A stretch of 64,000 nucleotides of DNA from NCBI GenBank assembly GCA_964419935.1, contig CAYQQJ010000008.1, positions 62,001 through 126,000 on the forward strand, in the 5' to 3' direction. A program made the position numbers and the translations under genes. This stretch comes from CAYQQJ01 sp964419935. GTDB lineage: Bacteria > Pseudomonadota > Gammaproteobacteria > Pseudomonadales > Cellvibrionaceae. Below the pieces are notes generated by a model. The model did no database searches, was not told where the DNA came from, and saw only the letters and a program-made list of their open reading frames with translations. Below are positions 29,066 to 37,843 of this stretch, piece after piece; positions within the stretch are counted from its first letter, which is position 1; every line of letters starts with the position of its first letter.

Positions 29066-29947
29066 ATGTTAGAGCCGATTCACTTGAAGATATTACAAGC
29101 CTTGCATCGCCACGGTAGCTTGGCAGCCGCCGCCAGCGCCCTGTGCCTGACCCAATCTGCACTGTCCCACTCCATCCGCAAGCTGGAACAGCATTATGAT
29201 CTGCGTATATGGCACCGGGAGGGGCGTAAACTGCGACTGACCCAGGCGGGCCAATACCTCCTGCGGGTGGGCGAGCAGGTGTTGCCGCTTCTGCAGGAGG
29301 CGGATGACGTGTTGCACGCCTACAGCCAGGGTTGGCGTGGCAAGTTGCGCATCGGCATGGAATGTCATCCCTGCTATGAATGGCTGCTGACAGTGGTTGA
29401 GCCTTTTTTACTGAAGTGGCCGGACGTTGATCTGGACGTTGTGCAGCGCTTCCGCTTCAACGGCCTGGAAGCTCTGCAGCATCACCACATCGACATGTTG
29501 ATCACCAGTGACCCGATCAACGATGATGGCCTTATCAATACGCCAGTTTTTGATTACGAGTTGCAGCTGATTGTCAGTCGGGAACACCGACTGGCGCACA
29601 AGCAATGGGTGGTGCCGGCGGATTTGCAGGTGGAGAAGCTATTTACGTTTCCGGTCGAGCGGGATCGTCTTGATGTCTTCACGCAATTTCTGGCTCCTGC
29701 CGGCATTGAGCCTCGCCAGCAGCAAACACTTGAGACGACCGAAATCATGTTGCAGTTGGTGGCTGCCGGGCGCGGCGTTTGCACCTTGCCCGGCTGGCTG
29801 GCGGCGCGCTTTGAGCAGACGTACGACATAACAGGTTTGGCCCTGGGTAAGACCGGCGTGCAGAAAAAGCTGTATCTGGTGTATCGCGCTGCCGATGCCG
29901 GCACTACGTATCTGGAAGATTTTGTGGAATTGGGGCAGGGTACATAG
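29066..29947 (+). CDS. metR: LysR-family regulator MetR
   Basis: A 293-residue LysR-type activator. Winged helix at residues 1-60 (HLKILQALHRHGSLAAAASALCLTQSALSHSIRKLE), then a periplasmic-binding-fold effector domain. The phrases FNGLEALQHHHIDMLITSDP and TLPGWLAARFE agree with MetR, which senses homocysteine. Divergent placement from metE is the classic arrangement and the main support for the name. Confidence 0.92.
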   Translation: MLEPIHLKILQALHRHGSLAAAASALCLTQSALSHSIRKLEQHYDLRIWHREGRKLRLTQAGQYLLRVGEQVLPLLQEADDVLHAYSQGWRGKLRIGMECHPCYEWLLTVVEPFLLKWPDVDLDVVQRFRFNGLEALQHHHIDMLITSDPINDDGLINTPVFDYELQLIVSREHRLAHKQWVVPADLQVEKLFTFPVERDRLDVFTQFLAPAGIEPRQQQTLETTEIMLQLVAAGRGVCTLPGWLAARFEQTYDITGLALGKTGVQKKLYLVYRAADAGTTYLEDFVELGQGT

Positions 29948-29988
29948 CTGCTGTGACCCCGGTTTTTTGACGCAAATGAGGAGTCTTA

Positions 29989-31173
29989 ATGTTCAAACAT
30001 CTGAAAGCCGCAACGCGGCGGGTCGTCAAGCTTTGTTTGCAATCACGTGCGGGATTGGGTTTAGGGCTGGTTTTGGGGCTGGGCCTAGGGCTGGGCTTGC
30101 TAATGTCTTCGGGAGCGCAGGCTTTGGTGGTACTTCAATACCACCACATCAGCGAAGACACACCGCAAAGTACCAGCAACACGCCTGCGCAATTCGAGGC
30201 GCACCTAAAGATACTCCAGCAGGAAAAATTTTCCGTGATTGGGCTGGATGAACTGGCCACATTGCTGCGCGAAGATGAGGTGCATTCTGACAAAGCCTTG
30301 TCCGATAAAATCTTACCTGACAAAACAGTCATCATCACGTTCGACGATGGCTATAGGTCCGTCTATGAAAATGCCTATCCGCTGTTGCAGCGCTACGGTT
30401 TTCCATTTGCGGTGTTCATCAATACCCAGCCCCATGATGCTGAGAACCCCAACTTCATGAGCTGGGCACAGATGAAGGAGATGTCCGCGCAGGGTGTGAT
30501 CTTTGCGAATCATTCAGTGAGCCACCCACATCTCATTCGGCGGTTGCCGAACGAAACTCAGGAAGCTTGGGAAACCCGGGTCTGGGGGGAAATCAGTAGC
30601 GCTGAAAGAACCATTCAAAAGAGGCTGAAACAACATCATCGCCTGTTTGCTTATCCTTTTGGCGAATATGGAGCAGACCTCAAGCAGCTGCTGCGAGAGG
30701 CTGGTTATCTGGGTTTTGGGCAGCACTCCGGCCCTGTCCCCTCCACCAGCTCCCCAATGAGTGATCCGCAAGCATTGCCGCGTTTTCCGGTGGGCGGCGT
30801 CTATGGCGAACTTGAAGCATTCAAAACGAAGATCTATAGCCTCCCGATGCCGCTGTCCAGCGTGACGGTCACCGATGAGGCTGGTGATACTCTACACGAG
30901 CCCGAACTGCCGGCGGGTGTGTCGCGGCCCCGTTTGACTCTGGAATTTCAAGATGAACGCCTTGTGCAGCAGGTCAATTGTTTTGCCTCGGGGCAGGGGG
31001 CTATCCCTGTGGTTGGCGAGGATAGTCGCCTAATAGCCCAATCTCCAAAGCCCCTCAGTGTCGGGCGCAGTCGCTACAACTGCACGGCGTCTTCCGGTCA
31101 ACGGGGCCGGTTCTACTGGTACTCAGAGATGTTTATTCGCCGTCAGGAGAGCGGCGTGTGGTATGACGAATGA
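29989..31173 (+). CDS. secreted polysaccharide deacetylase family protein
   Basis: A 394-residue protein with a NodB-homology domain. The signal region is unusual: LGLGLVLGLGLGLGLLM, encoded by imperfect tandem GGGCTGGG-like repeats, ending at AQA (about residue 44). Deacetylase motifs: LQYHHISE, TFDDGYRSVYENA (catalytic Asp pair) and NHSVSHPHL (metal His). A C-terminal extension of about 130 residues (from 255) is not recognised. Likely periplasmic or extracellular de-N-acetylation of a glycan. It starts 41 bp after metR on the same strand but is probably functionally unrelated. Confidence 0.88.
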   Translation: MFKHLKAATRRVVKLCLQSRAGLGLGLVLGLGLGLGLLMSSGAQALVVLQYHHISEDTPQSTSNTPAQFEAHLKILQQEKFSVIGLDELATLLREDEVHSDKALSDKILPDKTVIITFDDGYRSVYENAYPLLQRYGFPFAVFINTQPHDAENPNFMSWAQMKEMSAQGVIFANHSVSHPHLIRRLPNETQEAWETRVWGEISSAERTIQKRLKQHHRLFAYPFGEYGADLKQLLREAGYLGFGQHSGPVPSTSSPMSDPQALPRFPVGGVYGELEAFKTKIYSLPMPLSSVTVTDEAGDTLHEPELPAGVSRPRLTLEFQDERLVQQVNCFASGQGAIPVVGEDSRLIAQSPKPLSVGRSRYNCTASSGQRGRFYWYSEMFIRRQESGVWYDE

Positions 31174-31517
31174 ACGGTGAGGAATAGCGTACGAGAAGTA
31201 GGGAATAAGAAGTAGGTGAGCACATACTTCTATTGGAACGCGTCAGCGGCTCGCCAAAAAGCAAGGAAGGAGATTCAGCCGGAATCGGTTAATGGCAACG
31301 TCAGGGAATAAATGGTAGATCTTGCAAAAACGTCGTGGCCAAACTGTTGACAACGCTGTCAATGAGGTTTAATGTCCTACGCAACCATCGCATCATTGGC
31401 TCAATCGACAGCCTTTCAGGGTTAATAAAATCGAGCGCCAGCGTTGCATGGAGACCAATCGGAGTACTGGTCGAATAATAACCGCTAATAACCATTGTGA
31501 AACAATAGGGGAAACAC
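31174..31517 (+). other. non-coding leader upstream of the TonB receptor
   Basis: The 344 bp contain no gene. The first part has imperfect short repeats (AGAAGTAGGGAATAAGAAGTAGG), similar in style to other post-stop repeats. The middle carries the LacI-type operator listed separately. AATAGGGGAAACAC gives the ribosome-binding site of the receptor. Confidence 0.6.
31347..31362. promoter_or_regulatory. LacI-type operator upstream of the TonB receptor
   Basis: TTGACAACGCTGTCAA is a near-perfect 16 bp palindrome with central CG. A close relative, ATGACAGCGTTGTCGT, lies at 60720-60735 upstream of the hexosaminidase. The site is 155 bp before the receptor start. A NagR-like regulator is an inference from the target genes. 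Confidence 0.6.
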
Positions 31518-34238
31518 ATGTCAGCGAATTTAAAAAATGCAATTCGTGCAATTAACAAATCAGCTCTTCTTTACGGCTCCGTCAGTGCTCTTGCGCTTTC
31601 TGGTATGTCTGGTGCAGTTCACGCTCAGCAGGAAAGTGCCGTTCTTGAAGAAGTTATGGTTACGGGTATTCGGGGTTCGCTGCAAGCTGCTCTGGATATA
31701 AAACGTAACTCTACCGCCATTGTTGATGCCATTAGTGCAGAAGATATTGGTAAATTTCCAGATAAAAACGTCGCCGAATCCCTCTCGCGAATTACCGGCG
31801 TTGCGGTAAGTCGCGAATATGGCGAAGGCGAAAAAATCACGGTTCGGGGTGCAGCGCCAGCGAACAACCGCACTTTGCTGAATGGACAGACGATAGCATC
31901 TGCCGACTGGTTTATTCTTGATGAAGCTTCTCGAAGCTTTAACTATACGCTTCTACCATCCGTTCTTGTGGCTGATTTGGAAGTCTACAAAACACCTGTT
32001 GCGAGTATGGATGAAGGGTCTATCGGCGGCACTGTGGTCCTGCGCACGCGTCGCCCGCTGGATCTTGATGCAAATACAGTGAACGTGGCTATCGAAGGGC
32101 AATACTCAGAAACATCAGAGGAAATTGATCCTCAAGTTGCTGCACAATACTCGTGGAAAGACAGTTCCGAGCGGTTCGGTGTGTTGGTGTCTGCCGTTAA
32201 GCAAGACCGAACACTAGTACGTGAAGGGGTAGAGATCCTTGGTTGGCGTACTAACGGCGCTGAAAAGACGCCGAGTCATATCGGCGTACCTCGCTTCGAG
32301 CAATCTCGTGAACGCCAAACATTGTTCCTTTCGTTGCAGGCTCAGCCGACGGATGAATGGGATATCGTATTCAATGCGTTGAATTCTGAGTTGGAAGCAA
32401 ACAACAAGAACCAGAACCTTCTTATCCTTCCTAATAACCAGGCTGCTGCTGATTACGCCAACAGCCTGAATCCGGACCCGCTTTACGTTCAGCAGCTGGT
32501 TAACAAAACGGTTGTGAACGGTAGTGTTGTTGCCGGCGAGTCTGCGAATGGCACGGCGTTGTACAATTATATCAATCGCATTTCTGAAACTGAAACCGAG
32601 TCCTATGACCTTGATGTTACGTATACTACCGATGCATTCGAAGTTCATGCGCAGTTAGGCACCACTGAGGCAAGCGGCGGTACTCTCAGAGAAACGTCTT
32701 GGGAATACGGTGCACCAACAGGTTATTCATATGACCTTACAGACGGCGTATACGCGAATCTCACGGATGTTAACCCCGCTGATGCGAGTGCATTTGGTGC
32801 TGGATGGATATGGGGCGGTGAAAAGCCTGGGGCTGATGAAGAGACTTACGCTCAGGTAGACTTCACGCTGCCGGTAGAAATGGGTGCTTTTGTCGCTTTC
32901 AAGGCTGGCATCAAACTTCGTGACCATTCACGGTCTCAAGGCCGTAACGTATACAGTTGGCATGGGCCTGAAACTATGCCTGCAGATCATGCTGTTGGTG
33001 ATTACCTGAGCCATATTTTTGCAGAATGTCCAACATTGGCTGAATGTGGTCTGGATGCTGAAGGCAGCGTAAATATCAACACTGTCGCTAGCGGGAATCT
33101 GACTAATCAAGTTGGCCACAACCGTACAGCAATGGAGTCAATGGCGTTTGATAGCCTGGATGGCGTGCCTGCAGGCTACGCTATATCAATGGTTTTAGCC
33201 GAGAATTGGAAAGTCGATGAAGAGCATAAGGCTTTTTATGTTCAAGGCGACTTCGAAGGCGATAACTTCCGCGGTGCGTTGGGTGTTCGTTACGTACAGA
33301 CTGATCAAACCTCCTATGGATATGATTTTTCCACGGATGGTGCGACGGGTTTGGTAACTACTAACACTGAATGGTTAGAGCCAGAGTATTACGAATGGGT
33401 GGCAGACAAGAACGACTATAGTGAGATCTTGCCGAGCTTCAACATTTCTTTTGATCTTAGTGAAGATCATATTCTGAGATTCGCTGCTGCTCGAGTAATG
33501 TCCCGCCAAAACTTCGCTGCGATTTCTCACAGCGAAACGTATGGATCACTTAATCAGGCTGCACCGGCTGGGACCAGAAATAATCCGTATATGGACCCAA
33601 TGATTGCGAACCAGTTTGACCTTTCTTGGGAATGGTACTTTTCCGATACATCATTGCTTTCTGCTGCATATTTCTTCAAAGAAATCCAATCTTATCCCAC
33701 TCGTAGTAGCTCAGTGGAACCACGCTTCAATGAAGACACCGAAGAGTGGGTAGATGTGAATTTCTTGCAGCCTAACAATGGCGAGGGCGGTCAGACTGAT
33801 GGTCTCGAATTAAGCTTCCAACAGGATTTCGGTAACGGATTTGGTGTTGTCACGAACTATACTTATACTAACGTTGATAGTTATCAGGAGCGTGATGAGC
33901 TTGTTCCTGGATCGGGACTGATAGAGGGTACTTCCGAGCATATGGCCAACCTCACAGGGTACTACGAGAATGACCTGTTAAGCGCTCGCCTGATGTATAA
34001 CTACCGTACGGAATGGTACAAAGGCATCCACTTCAATGGAGATGAACTGTGGAATGATAAATTCGGACAGATGGACGCCAGCTTGACGTTCAATGTCACC
34101 GATAGTATCAGCTTGTCTTTGGAAGGCATCAACCTGCTGAACGAAGAGGTTGTGGAGTACAATACAGACGAGGTTCGGGTGATGTCGATATATGAAAACG
34201 GTCGTCGTGTAGTGGCGGGAATCCGTCTGGATTTCTGA
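31518..34238 (+). CDS. TonB-dependent receptor, Caulobacter/Xanthomonas type (TIGR01782-like)
   Basis: A 906-residue outer-membrane receptor. Signal peptide to about residue 36 (LSGMSGAVHA). A TonB-box/plug start LEEVMVTGIRGSLQAALDIKRN follows, then the plug signature DKNVAESLSRITGV and ITVRGAAPANNRTLLNGQ, a beta-barrel, and a terminal Phe. This class usually imports oligosaccharides. The upstream LacI-type operator shared with a GH20 hexosaminidase points to an amino-sugar glycan; that is inference. The gene is visibly richer in A+T than those before it. A terminator follows directly. Confidence 0.92.
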   Translation: MSANLKNAIRAINKSALLYGSVSALALSGMSGAVHAQQESAVLEEVMVTGIRGSLQAALDIKRNSTAIVDAISAEDIGKFPDKNVAESLSRITGVAVSREYGEGEKITVRGAAPANNRTLLNGQTIASADWFILDEASRSFNYTLLPSVLVADLEVYKTPVASMDEGSIGGTVVLRTRRPLDLDANTVNVAIEGQYSETSEEIDPQVAAQYSWKDSSERFGVLVSAVKQDRTLVREGVEILGWRTNGAEKTPSHIGVPRFEQSRERQTLFLSLQAQPTDEWDIVFNALNSELEANNKNQNLLILPNNQAAADYANSLNPDPLYVQQLVNKTVVNGSVVAGESANGTALYNYINRISETETESYDLDVTYTTDAFEVHAQLGTTEASGGTLRETSWEYGAPTGYSYDLTDGVYANLTDVNPADASAFGAGWIWGGEKPGADEETYAQVDFTLPVEMGAFVAFKAGIKLRDHSRSQGRNVYSWHGPETMPADHAVGDYLSHIFAECPTLAECGLDAEGSVNINTVASGNLTNQVGHNRTAMESMAFDSLDGVPAGYAISMVLAENWKVDEEHKAFYVQGDFEGDNFRGALGVRYVQTDQTSYGYDFSTDGATGLVTTNTEWLEPEYYEWVADKNDYSEILPSFNISFDLSEDHILRFAAARVMSRQNFAAISHSETYGSLNQAAPAGTRNNPYMDPMIANQFDLSWEWYFSDTSLLSAAYFFKEIQSYPTRSSSVEPRFNEDTEEWVDVNFLQPNNGEGGQTDGLELSFQQDFGNGFGVVTNYTYTNVDSYQERDELVPGSGLIEGTSEHMANLTGYYENDLLSARLMYNYRTEWYKGIHFNGDELWNDKFGQMDASLTFNVTDSISLSLEGINLLNEEVVEYNTDEVRVMSIYENGRRVVAGIRLDF

Positions 34239-34253
34239 GTCCATCGATGATCG

Positions 34254-34285
34254 AAAAGCCAAGCGATACTGCTTGGCTTTTTTTT
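34254..34285 (+). terminator. rho-independent terminator of the TonB receptor gene
   Basis: Stem AAAGCCAAGC / GCTTGGCTTT with a 6-base loop, then a continuing T-tract, 16 bp after the stop codon. Confidence 0.92.
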
Positions 34286-34380
34286 GCAAAAAAAGCGAGA
34301 ACCGGAGTTAATTCTATGATAATGAGATACTCGATATCTTCTTCAATTGAGAGATAAGGTTAAGGTTGTCGGGGAATCGA

Positions 34381-35397
34381 ATGAACAAAATCAAAGAATG
34401 GTATGACGTTGATCGCTCTATATTTGAGACAGAAATAGCTACATCTTATAAGCCAGCTATTATGAGGGGGTTTGTTAATGAATGGCCTGCTGTCCAAGAG
34501 ACGGTGAGATCTAATGATGCTATCTGCGATTACCTTAAGAGGGGCTATGAAGGGGGCTTGGTTGACACAATATTGGGGCCACCATCATCCAAAGGCCGAA
34601 TTTTCTATGAAAACAGTCTTCGCGAGTTTAATTTTTGTAGGAAAAAAGAACCTTTTGAAACCTTCTTACAGCGTCTATTGGACCACGTCAGCGATCCAGA
34701 GCCACCGGCTATAGCTCTTCAGAGTGCTCCTGTCCGCACACACTTTCCTAAGTTTTCGGACACCAACAGCATGGCGCTCTTTGATAGCGAGGCTACCCCG
34801 CGGATATGGATTGGAAATGCTGTAACGGTTGCGGCGCATTTTGATGATGCTGATAATATTGCATGTACGGTGGCCGGTAGACGTCGGTTTACGTTGTTTC
34901 CTCCTGAGCAAATTTCTAATTTATATGTGGGACCATTAAATTATACCCCAGGAGGGGCGCCAGTCAGTTTGGTGGATCTGGAGAGCCCAGACTTGGAGCG
35001 CTATCCAAAGTTTAAGGATGCATTGGCGGCTGCCTTAGTGGGAGAATTGCGGCCTGGTGACGCTATATTTATTCCGAAGTTGTGGTGGCATCACGTTGAG
35101 TCGTTAGACGCCATAAACGTTCTCGTGAATTTTTGGTCTGGTGGATCAATTGGCGTTCCGAATCCCGGCCGATGTAACAGCGCGTTTGATAGTATGCTAC
35201 ATAGTTTGTTGACAATAAGAGATTTGCCGCAGGCTCATAGAGAGGCTTGGCGCGCCTTCTTTGATTACTATGTATTTAGAATGGGCGAAGATCCTGCGGC
35301 GCATTTGCCGCCGGGCAGTCGTCATGTTTTGGGCGAGATTACACCATCAATCAAGAAGCAACTAACGGCATGGCTAATCCATAAATTAAAGGATTAG
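34381..35397 (+). CDS. cupin-like (JmjC/cupin_8) domain protein
   Basis: A 338-residue protein of the cupin_8 / JmjC-like class of Fe(II)/2-oxoglutarate enzymes. The metal motif HFD (in TVAAHFDDADNIACTVAG, about residues 147-149) and the distal His in FIPKLWWHHVESL (about residue 232) complete HxD...H. GRRRFTLFPPEQ between them is typical. Genes of this class often neighbour TonB receptors of sugar-uptake loci in Xanthomonas, Caulobacter and Cellvibrio; substrate unknown. ATG at 34381 follows TCGGGGA. Its A+T content is high. Confidence 0.85.
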   Translation: MNKIKEWYDVDRSIFETEIATSYKPAIMRGFVNEWPAVQETVRSNDAICDYLKRGYEGGLVDTILGPPSSKGRIFYENSLREFNFCRKKEPFETFLQRLLDHVSDPEPPAIALQSAPVRTHFPKFSDTNSMALFDSEATPRIWIGNAVTVAAHFDDADNIACTVAGRRRFTLFPPEQISNLYVGPLNYTPGGAPVSLVDLESPDLERYPKFKDALAAALVGELRPGDAIFIPKLWWHHVESLDAINVLVNFWSGGSIGVPNPGRCNSAFDSMLHSLLTIRDLPQAHREAWRAFFDYYVFRMGEDPAAHLPPGSRHVLGEITPSIKKQLTAWLIHKLKD

Positions 35398-35550
35398 CGC
35401 ATGTGAGACCGTAGATGTTTTGCCCATTGACCATCTCCGCTGGAGTGCTGATGCAATGTACCAAGGCACAAAAGAGTACTTTGTATAATCAGCAGCGTAT
35501 ATTCGTCTCTAAATGACACGCTAAGCTCCCAGGAGATTGCACTTTTCGGG

Positions 35551-36171
35551 TTGGACCAAAAAATCGAAGACAATGTTTATGTTTATGGTGGTCGTGACTT
35601 CGGCCAAGAGCTGAAATCCCACCTGGCAAATCTTTTTGAAGGAGAAAGTCTAAGTATTAAGGTTGACGGTAAGAATTATACATATAACGGTCAGAGCAGG
35701 ATGTTGGGAAATGTTGAAATTAGACTTTCTAACAATATTTTTATTCGTTTTATAGATGACCCAAAACTAACTAATCGCAAGCTATTCCGTATGCAAGTTG
35801 GTGGTGGTGCAAACATTGAATATACAAAAGCTCAAGCAAGGCTACAGTTCATTAGCCGCTATCCAAATGTCGACGTTAATACTATTTATGTCGGTTGCTC
35901 TTACCAATCTTACGGTCCACCGATGATGTGCGATGTCACCGGCTACGAAATCTACGGCTACCATGATATTCAGCTTTTCCAGAGCATTACCCAGGGAGGG
36001 CCGTCAAACTTAGCTATCGCGAAGCAACAAGCGATTGAATCGTTAATCTTAAGTAATCCAGATGTCGTAAACCCCCAAGCTGGGTGTAGCTATAACAACT
36101 ACGGTTCACCAACGACATGCTCTGCTAGTGGATTCCTGAACAAAACTTTTTATTACACGCCTGTCAATTAA
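35551..36171 (+). CDS. unknown protein with a duplicated Cys-x10-Cys motif
   Basis: About 206 residues, no family recognised. Residues 1-90 are a beta-rich region (GKNYTYNG, NIFIRFIDD). The second half contains two copies of GCSYxxYGxPxxC followed by xxxG: residues 115-131 and 178-194, each preceded by an Asn-Pro-Asp/Asn-Val-like segment. Paired cysteines suggest an exported, disulphide-bonded protein, yet no signal peptide is visible. The start is doubtful: the best candidate is TTG at 35551 with AGGAG 16 bp upstream. The frame is open back to 35452 without ATG, GTG or TTG. A 5'-truncated gene is possible. A+T-rich. Confidence 0.6.
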   Translation: MDQKIEDNVYVYGGRDFGQELKSHLANLFEGESLSIKVDGKNYTYNGQSRMLGNVEIRLSNNIFIRFIDDPKLTNRKLFRMQVGGGANIEYTKAQARLQFISRYPNVDVNTIYVGCSYQSYGPPMMCDVTGYEIYGYHDIQLFQSITQGGPSNLAIAKQQAIESLILSNPDVVNPQAGCSYNNYGSPTTCSASGFLNKTFYYTPVN

Positions 36172-36183
36172 TTACTAGGGTAA

Positions 36184-36220
36184 GAGTCACTTGAGTATGT
36201 AAAGCGGTATCAAGTGACTC
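36184..36220. terminator. hairpin between convergent genes
   Basis: Perfect 11 bp stem GAGTCACTTGA / TCAAGTGACTC with a 15-base loop, 12 bp after the unknown protein and about 110 bp from the permease stop. No T-tract. Confidence 0.45.
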
Positions 36221-36332
36221 GGTTGCCAAGCGCAGGCTGAATTACTACATTGCAGAAATAGATATTGGGTTGATAATGCTTCCTCCAAGAAGGATATCAT
36301 GCTACCGCACGAGACTTGGTGAGTAGAGCGCG

Positions 36333-37685
36333 TTAGGCTGAAGTGTTTTTGACAGATTTACTGTCGCTCCAAGACCGAATCTTGTGCCCCTTAACCGCAT
36401 AAAACAATATGAAAAGATAGCACGGAACCATTAGCCAATAGCCGGACTGGGCGGTGCCCACGTTGTCGGACAGGTAACCGTAAAGCAACGGAATGACGGC
36501 ACCGCCGGAGATACCCATGATCAAAAGTGCTGCGCCGGAGGGGGTGTGTTTGCCCAGGTCGGTTAGTGCGAGTGGCCATATCGCGGGCCACACCAGTGCG
36601 TTTGCCAGACCGGCTAACGCGACGAACATGACGCTGTCGGGCACGGTGGAAATACCTGTCCAACCGAATAATACGTTTGCGATCAAATGGCTTTCAGTGG
36701 AGCTAAGAACGATTCCCAGCCCGAAGACTATGCCGGACACGGCAGAGATCAGCAGAGCCTGTCCCTGGCTGATCAGTCGGGGTATGGCAATCATGCCGAG
36801 CACATAACCGATGACCATGAACGCCATGGTGTAGGAGGTGAGAGAACCGAAATTCTCAACGCCGACTTGTTTGCCATAAAGCCCGATGGTGTCGCCGGCA
36901 ATGACTTCCACTCCAACATAGAAAAACAGCGCGATGGCGCCCAGCACGGCTTGTGGGTATTGCAGAATGCCCCAGTGATTGTGCTTTTCCAGGGCCTCTT
37001 CTTGTGGCGATTCTTCTTCATCTATTTCTGGAAGCGGTGAAAACATTACCGCAGCTGCCAGTGCGATCAGTATCAGTGCCATGCCGATGTAAGGTGCGAC
37101 CAAGCGGCTGGCCAATTCGCTCAGTTGTTCCTGTTGTTCCGCCAGGTTCAACGCGGCCATTTTTTCTTCCGAGAACTCGCTCATACCGCTAAGAATCAGC
37201 GCGGTGAAAATCACCGGGCCCACGATTCCCGCACCTTTGTTCAGCAGGCCCATGATGCTGATACGCACCGCTGCCGTTTCATGTGGCCCGAGACGTACTA
37301 CATAGGGATTGGACGCCGTTTGCAGCAGCGTCAATCCCGTGCCCATAATGAACAGCCCTGCCAAAAATAATGCGAATACACGCGTGTAGGCGGCGGGTAT
37401 GAACACCAGGGCGCCGACTGCGATCAGCAGAAGGCCCACCATCATACCCTTACGGTAACCGGTGCGTTTGAGAACTCCGGCTGCGGGCAGCGCCATCACT
37501 GTATAGGCGATGTAAAATGCGAAAGTAACAAACAGCGCCTGGAACTGGGTCAACTCCAGCACGATCTCCAGGAATGGAATTAGGGATCCATTCAGCCAAG
37601 TGACAAAACCAAAAATGAAGAACAGTATCCCGATGATGGTCATGGGAATAATGTAACCGCTTTCATGTGGTTGTTTCGATGTCAT
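36333..37685 (-). CDS. MFS sugar permease, FucP/GluP/NagP type
   Basis: A 450-residue inner-membrane transporter with twelve predicted helices. Family marks: GILFFIFGFVTWLNGSLIPF (residues 18-37), QTASNPYVVRLGP, and a central acidic loop (EIDEEESPQEEALEKHNHW). Members import fucose, glucose or N-acetylglucosamine by H+ symport; NagP is attractive given GH20 and deacetylase genes nearby, but the substrate is not proven. The start at 37685 (MTSKQPHES) is chosen because the membrane domain begins soon after. A 15 bp palindrome lies 34 bp upstream. Confidence 0.85.
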   Translation of the reverse strand: MTSKQPHESGYIIPMTIIGILFFIFGFVTWLNGSLIPFLEIVLELTQFQALFVTFAFYIAYTVMALPAAGVLKRTGYRKGMMVGLLLIAVGALVFIPAAYTRVFALFLAGLFIMGTGLTLLQTASNPYVVRLGPHETAAVRISIMGLLNKGAGIVGPVIFTALILSGMSEFSEEKMAALNLAEQQEQLSELASRLVAPYIGMALILIALAAAVMFSPLPEIDEEESPQEEALEKHNHWGILQYPQAVLGAIALFFYVGVEVIAGDTIGLYGKQVGVENFGSLTSYTMAFMVIGYVLGMIAIPRLISQGQALLISAVSGIVFGLGIVLSSTESHLIANVLFGWTGISTVPDSVMFVALAGLANALVWPAIWPLALTDLGKHTPSGAALLIMGISGGAVIPLLYGYLSDNVGTAQSGYWLMVPCYLFILFYAVKGHKIRSWSDSKSVKNTSA

Positions 37686-37718
37686 TATGGATACTCGCAG
37701 GTTGTTATTGTTAATGCC

Positions 37719-37733
37719 TGTGATGTTATCACA
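37719..37733. promoter_or_regulatory. palindromic operator candidate upstream of the sugar permease
   Basis: TGTGATGTTATCACA has perfect 6 bp arms around GTT. It resembles a CRP site with one base missing from the spacer (TGTGA-N5-TCACA), so a CRP-like or GntR-like regulator could bind. Confidence 0.45.
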
Positions 37734-37843
37734 AGAAAAGATCACCGTGACAGACTGCGCGCTTATGCAATGGTTTAACTTCATTCATGTGATGGCCTGG
37801 CTTCCGCTCCTTATATAGCTACTGTTCTCATTATAAACAGCTA

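Noticed and set aside
31174..36332. Prophage or integrative element for the A+T-rich segment
   Set aside because: No integrase, att-like repeat, tRNA or phage structural gene is present.
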